In this document: positions 6,663-8,921 of the stretch, piece by piece
How the letters are laid out: each line of letters opens with the position of its first letter
Position numbering within the stretch: position 1 is the stretch's first letter
Assembly (NCBI GenBank): GCA_023446675.1
Contig: JAEXPO010000410.1
Span: 1 to 8,921, forward strand
Origin: Bacillota bacterium
Lineage (GTDB): Bacteria > Bacillota > Clostridia > DSM-8532
Length of the DNA stretch: 8,921 nt
Reading direction: 5' to 3'
Translations under genes and position numbers: made by a program
The notes under the pieces: generated by a model
The model's database searches: none
Told to the model about the DNA's origin: nothing
What the model saw: only the letters and a program-made list of their open reading frames with translations

Positions 6663-8288
6663 ATGAAAAGAGGGAACCATAGGCCGTTATTAGCTGCCGT
6701 GCTGGCAGGGGTACTCCTGTTTTCGGGCTGCACAACCCAGAGAACAACAGGAGAGGGAGGCACCGGGACAGGCACTCCCGCAACAACTCCGACAGCAGGG
6801 GCAGGTGATGCGACGGATCCCACCAAACCTGATCCCGACAAGAAATACACCATTACCTGGGTAACCTATCAGCTTGCGCCTCTCGATGAAAATGCAAAAA
6901 TGATTCAGTACTGGAACGAGCAGTTCAATGTAGATCTCCAGGTGTGGAATATAGACAACAGTAATTCGGAGGAAATTTTGAGCCTTAAATTCGCATCAGG
7001 GGAAATTCCCGATGTACTGCGTATCGGTTCGGTCTCCCAGTTTCAGAAGTTCAGCGACCAGCAGATTCTGGCTAAGATCCCGGAGGGAATGGCCGAAACC
7101 TATATGCCCAACGTTATAACCCAACTGGAAAAGGAGCTTCCGGGCATCCTGCGTTACGGCATGCTGAACGGGGAAACCTATGCCATACCGGCGGAGGTAC
7201 GCACCCATAACCTGTTCCGCGCACCTATTGTTTATAGAGGCGATTGGATGGAAAATGTGGGGGTAACCAAAACCCCCGAAACCCTGGATGAGCTTGAGAC
7301 ACTGCTCTATAAATTTGCCAAGGAGGATCCTGACGGCAACGGCAAGGCGGACACCTACGGCCTTTCCCAGACAGCTCTCAATGCCGTTTACGGGGCCTTT
7401 GGCTATGTGAGGGGGCAATGGAACGACAAGGACGGCAAACTCAGCTATTCCTCCACTCAACCGGAAATGAAGCAGGCTCTGGCCGTACTTAATAAATGGT
7501 ACAAGGACGGCGTGCTGGATCCGGAATTCATTACGGGGGAGAATAAGGGCGGCTATTGGGCTCTTTCCCATTCCTTTATTGAAGGGCGTATCGGCATGTC
7601 CAGTATGGGCTCCTATTACCACTGGTCCCCCTTAAATCTTGAGGCCGAAAAGGGCGCCAATCCCAAGGAAATGGCAGCCACAAACCCTGGTATGGAAAAC
7701 GAACTTGTTTTTGGGCTTCCTCCCACAGGCCCGGACGGCAAAAGCGGTATGCCCAAGGGCAATCTGTTTTCCGGCGTTATGCTGGCCTTTGGAAGCCATA
7801 TGGAGCAGGAGCCGGACAAAATGGCAAAGGTAATGGAGATTCATGAATACCTGTCGGGTACCTCGGAGAAAAATTATTTTACTGCCTGGTTCGGAATTGA
7901 AGGGGAGGACTGGAATTACAGCCCCTCGGGAATACCTGTGGCCAGAGAGGGTCTGGAGCCTCAGCAGATGTCCGCCATGGGCGCTCATGGCGTATTGAAA
8001 ATTTTTGCCACCATGCAGTATGATTCCCTTCTGGATAAAGCCCGCTATAACTGGGGCAAGGAGAATAAGTTTGATGTGGGAGGCCTTGAAAGCAAGCTTG
8101 TGGGAACCCTTCCTTCCGCGGGTATTTATGGCACTGAAACCGGCAAGATTGAGGACGAGGCCTTTATCGGAATCATCACCGGCGACAAGCCTCTGGATTA
8201 TTTCGATGAGTTTGTAAAGCAGTGGGGAGCCGCAGGCGGCGACGTACTGACAAAAGAAGCCAATGAATGGTATGAAAACTTTAAATAA
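6663..8288 (+). CDS. Extracellular oligosaccharide-binding lipoprotein of the ABC importer (LplA-like)
   Basis: This 541-residue protein begins with a lipoprotein signal (KRGNHR, hydrophobic stretch, lipobox LFSGC with C23), so it should be lipid-anchored on the outer face of the membrane. Residues of about 24-58 are a T/G/P/A-rich tether. The solute-binding fold follows, starting at KKYTITWVTY, with features usual in the family: FASGEIPDVLRIG (about 110-122), YAIPAEVR, and a C-terminal part rich in Trp and Tyr that probably lines the sugar site. DPDGNGKADTYG (222-233) resembles a calcium-binding loop often seen in these proteins. AAGGAGG (6651-6657) lies five bases before the ATG. The gene is third in the operon and ends 52 bases before a strong terminator. 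The substrate is not readable from sequence; the neighbouring hydrolase suggests an alpha-galactoside or other plant oligosaccharide. Confidence 0.95.
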   Translation: MKRGNHRPLLAAVLAGVLLFSGCTTQRTTGEGGTGTGTPATTPTAGAGDATDPTKPDPDKKYTITWVTYQLAPLDENAKMIQYWNEQFNVDLQVWNIDNSNSEEILSLKFASGEIPDVLRIGSVSQFQKFSDQQILAKIPEGMAETYMPNVITQLEKELPGILRYGMLNGETYAIPAEVRTHNLFRAPIVYRGDWMENVGVTKTPETLDELETLLYKFAKEDPDGNGKADTYGLSQTALNAVYGAFGYVRGQWNDKDGKLSYSSTQPEMKQALAVLNKWYKDGVLDPEFITGENKGGYWALSHSFIEGRIGMSSMGSYYHWSPLNLEAEKGANPKEMAATNPGMENELVFGLPPTGPDGKSGMPKGNLFSGVMLAFGSHMEQEPDKMAKVMEIHEYLSGTSEKNYFTAWFGIEGEDWNYSPSGIPVAREGLEPQQMSAMGAHGVLKIFATMQYDSLLDKARYNWGKENKFDVGGLESKLVGTLPSAGIYGTETGKIEDEAFIGIITGDKPLDYFDEFVKQWGAAGGDVLTKEANEWYENFK

Positions 8289-8339
8289 GTCAACCAAATC
8301 AAAGAGGGGTTGGCAGGAACTGTCCTGAAAATAAGCAAA

Positions 8340-8374
8340 ACCAGAAAAAAGCCGCTATGCGGCTTTTTTCTGGT
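8340..8374. terminator. Bidirectional intrinsic terminator between transporter operon and cysK
   Basis: A 16-bp perfect stem (ACCAGAAAAAAGCCGC and its complement) with a three-base TAT loop. Six T follow the GC-rich upper stem on each strand, so it can stop the binding-protein transcript on the plus strand and the cysK transcript on the minus strand. It lies 52 bases after one stop codon and 70 after the other. Confidence 0.93.
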
Positions 8375-8444
8375 GAAAGGAGTTAAAAACAATTAAGAAG
8401 AATGGAAACGCATGGAGAATCTATGGAAATAAAAGGTTACTTGC

Positions 8445-8921
8445 TTATTCTGCAAAGAGTGCGGTTGAGAGATAACGCTCACCGGTGTCCGGAAGAATAA
8501 CCACGATGGTCTTTCCCTTGTTTTCAGGGCGCTTGGCAAGCTCGGTGGCAGCGTAAAGAGCAGCACCGGAGGATATGCCAACCAGTAAGCCTTCCGCTTT
8601 GGCCACGGCACGGCCGGTCACAAAGGCTTCTTCATTCTTTACCTTGAAAATTTCATCATAAACCTGGGTATTGAGGACATCGGGTACGAAGCCTGCGCCA
8701 ATACCCTGAATTTTATGGGGGCCGGCCTTGCCTTCGGAAAGCACGGGTGAATCAAAAGGCTCAACGGCAACAATTTTAATGTCCGGCTTCTTGGATTTTA
8801 AGTATTCGCCTGCACCGGTAATGGTTCCGCCTGTTCCGATACCGGAAACCAAAATGTCAACAGCACCGTCGGTATCCTCCCAGAATTCAGGCCCGGTAGT
8901 GGCTTTATGAACGGCCGGGTT
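8445..8921 (-). CDS. cysK: Cysteine synthase (O-acetylserine sulfhydrylase A), C-terminal half
   Basis: The frame runs through the window edge, so only the last 158 of about 305-310 residues are present. The N-terminal half, with the PLP-binding lysine, lies outside. The visible part begins [19 protein letters not shown] and contains the PLP phosphate-binding loop GTGGT (visible residues 29-33), [32 protein letters not shown] and [10 protein letters not shown], all typical of CysK. It makes cysteine from O-acetylserine and sulfide in the cytoplasm. It is convergent to the transporter operon, shares its terminator, and is probably unrelated to sugar use. CysM-type paralogues are the alternative, but [12 protein letters not shown] favours CysK. 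Confidence 0.95.
   Translation of the reverse strand, partial: NPAVHKATTGPEFWEDTDGAVDILVSGIGTGGTITGAGEYLKSKKPDIKIVAVEPFDSPVLSEGKAGPHKIQGIGAGFVPDVLNTQVYDEIFKVKNEEAFVTGRAVAKAEGLLVGISSGAALYAATELAKRPENKGKTIVVILPDTGERYLSTALFAE

Noticed and set aside
6996..8297. Long minus-strand frames (208 and 221 residues) opposite the binding-protein gene
   Set aside because: They have no recognisable motifs and lie opposite an unmistakable lipoprotein gene; they are codon-bias shadows.
8314..8327. Small hairpin CAGGA-ACTG-TCCTG before the terminator
   Set aside because: A 5-bp stem without a T-tract, next to a far stronger terminator; probably chance.
8402..8500. 32-codon plus-strand ORF beginning METHGESMEI, antisense to the cysK end
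   Set aside because: AGGAG lies 18 bases away from the ATG, the peptide has no family resemblance, and it sits past the operon terminator overlapping cysK.

Overview
The window carries one carbohydrate uptake-and-degradation locus from what looks like a Bacillota member, probably a clostridium or Paenibacillus-type bacterium. The evidence is strong AGGAGG-type ribosome binding sites, sigma-A-like promoters, a TTG start, a membrane-anchored AraC regulator, and an LplABC/YtcP-style importer without its own ATPase. No tRNA, rRNA, CRISPR array, insertion sequence or phage gene is visible.

Layout. Minus strand, 1-1930: a clan GH-D (GH36-like, alpha-galactosidase-type) glycoside hydrolase whose C-terminus is cut off by the window edge. 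Minus strand, 2061-4361: a 766-residue membrane-bound sensor/AraC-type regulator that could be co-transcribed with the hydrolase, although the hydrolase also has an extended -10 promoter of its own. Positions 4362-4723 are a 362-base divergent control region with a convincing minus-strand promoter, a candidate plus-strand promoter, several inverted repeats and an intrinsic-terminator-like hairpin lying upstream of the transporter genes. Plus strand, 4724-8288: two CUT1-type permeases and a lipoprotein solute-binding protein, in the order permease, permease, binding protein. A near-perfect 16-bp-stem bidirectional terminator (8340-8374) closes this operon and also the convergent cysteine synthase gene cysK (8445 to beyond 8921), which looks like neighbouring housekeeping sequence.

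Working model (inference). The regulator's extracytoplasmic domain senses an oligosaccharide or a related signal and its cytoplasmic AraC domain activates the divergent importer. The lipoprotein captures the sugar, the two permeases move it using a shared ATPase of the MsmX type encoded elsewhere, and the cytoplasmic hydrolase, which has no signal peptide, removes alpha-galactosyl or similar residues. The least ordinary parts are the importer leader, which may be an attenuator, and the divergent hydrolase, which lacks the usual GH36 acid/base motif and carries a P/S/T/G-rich insert. I did not find a clearly new kind of system.
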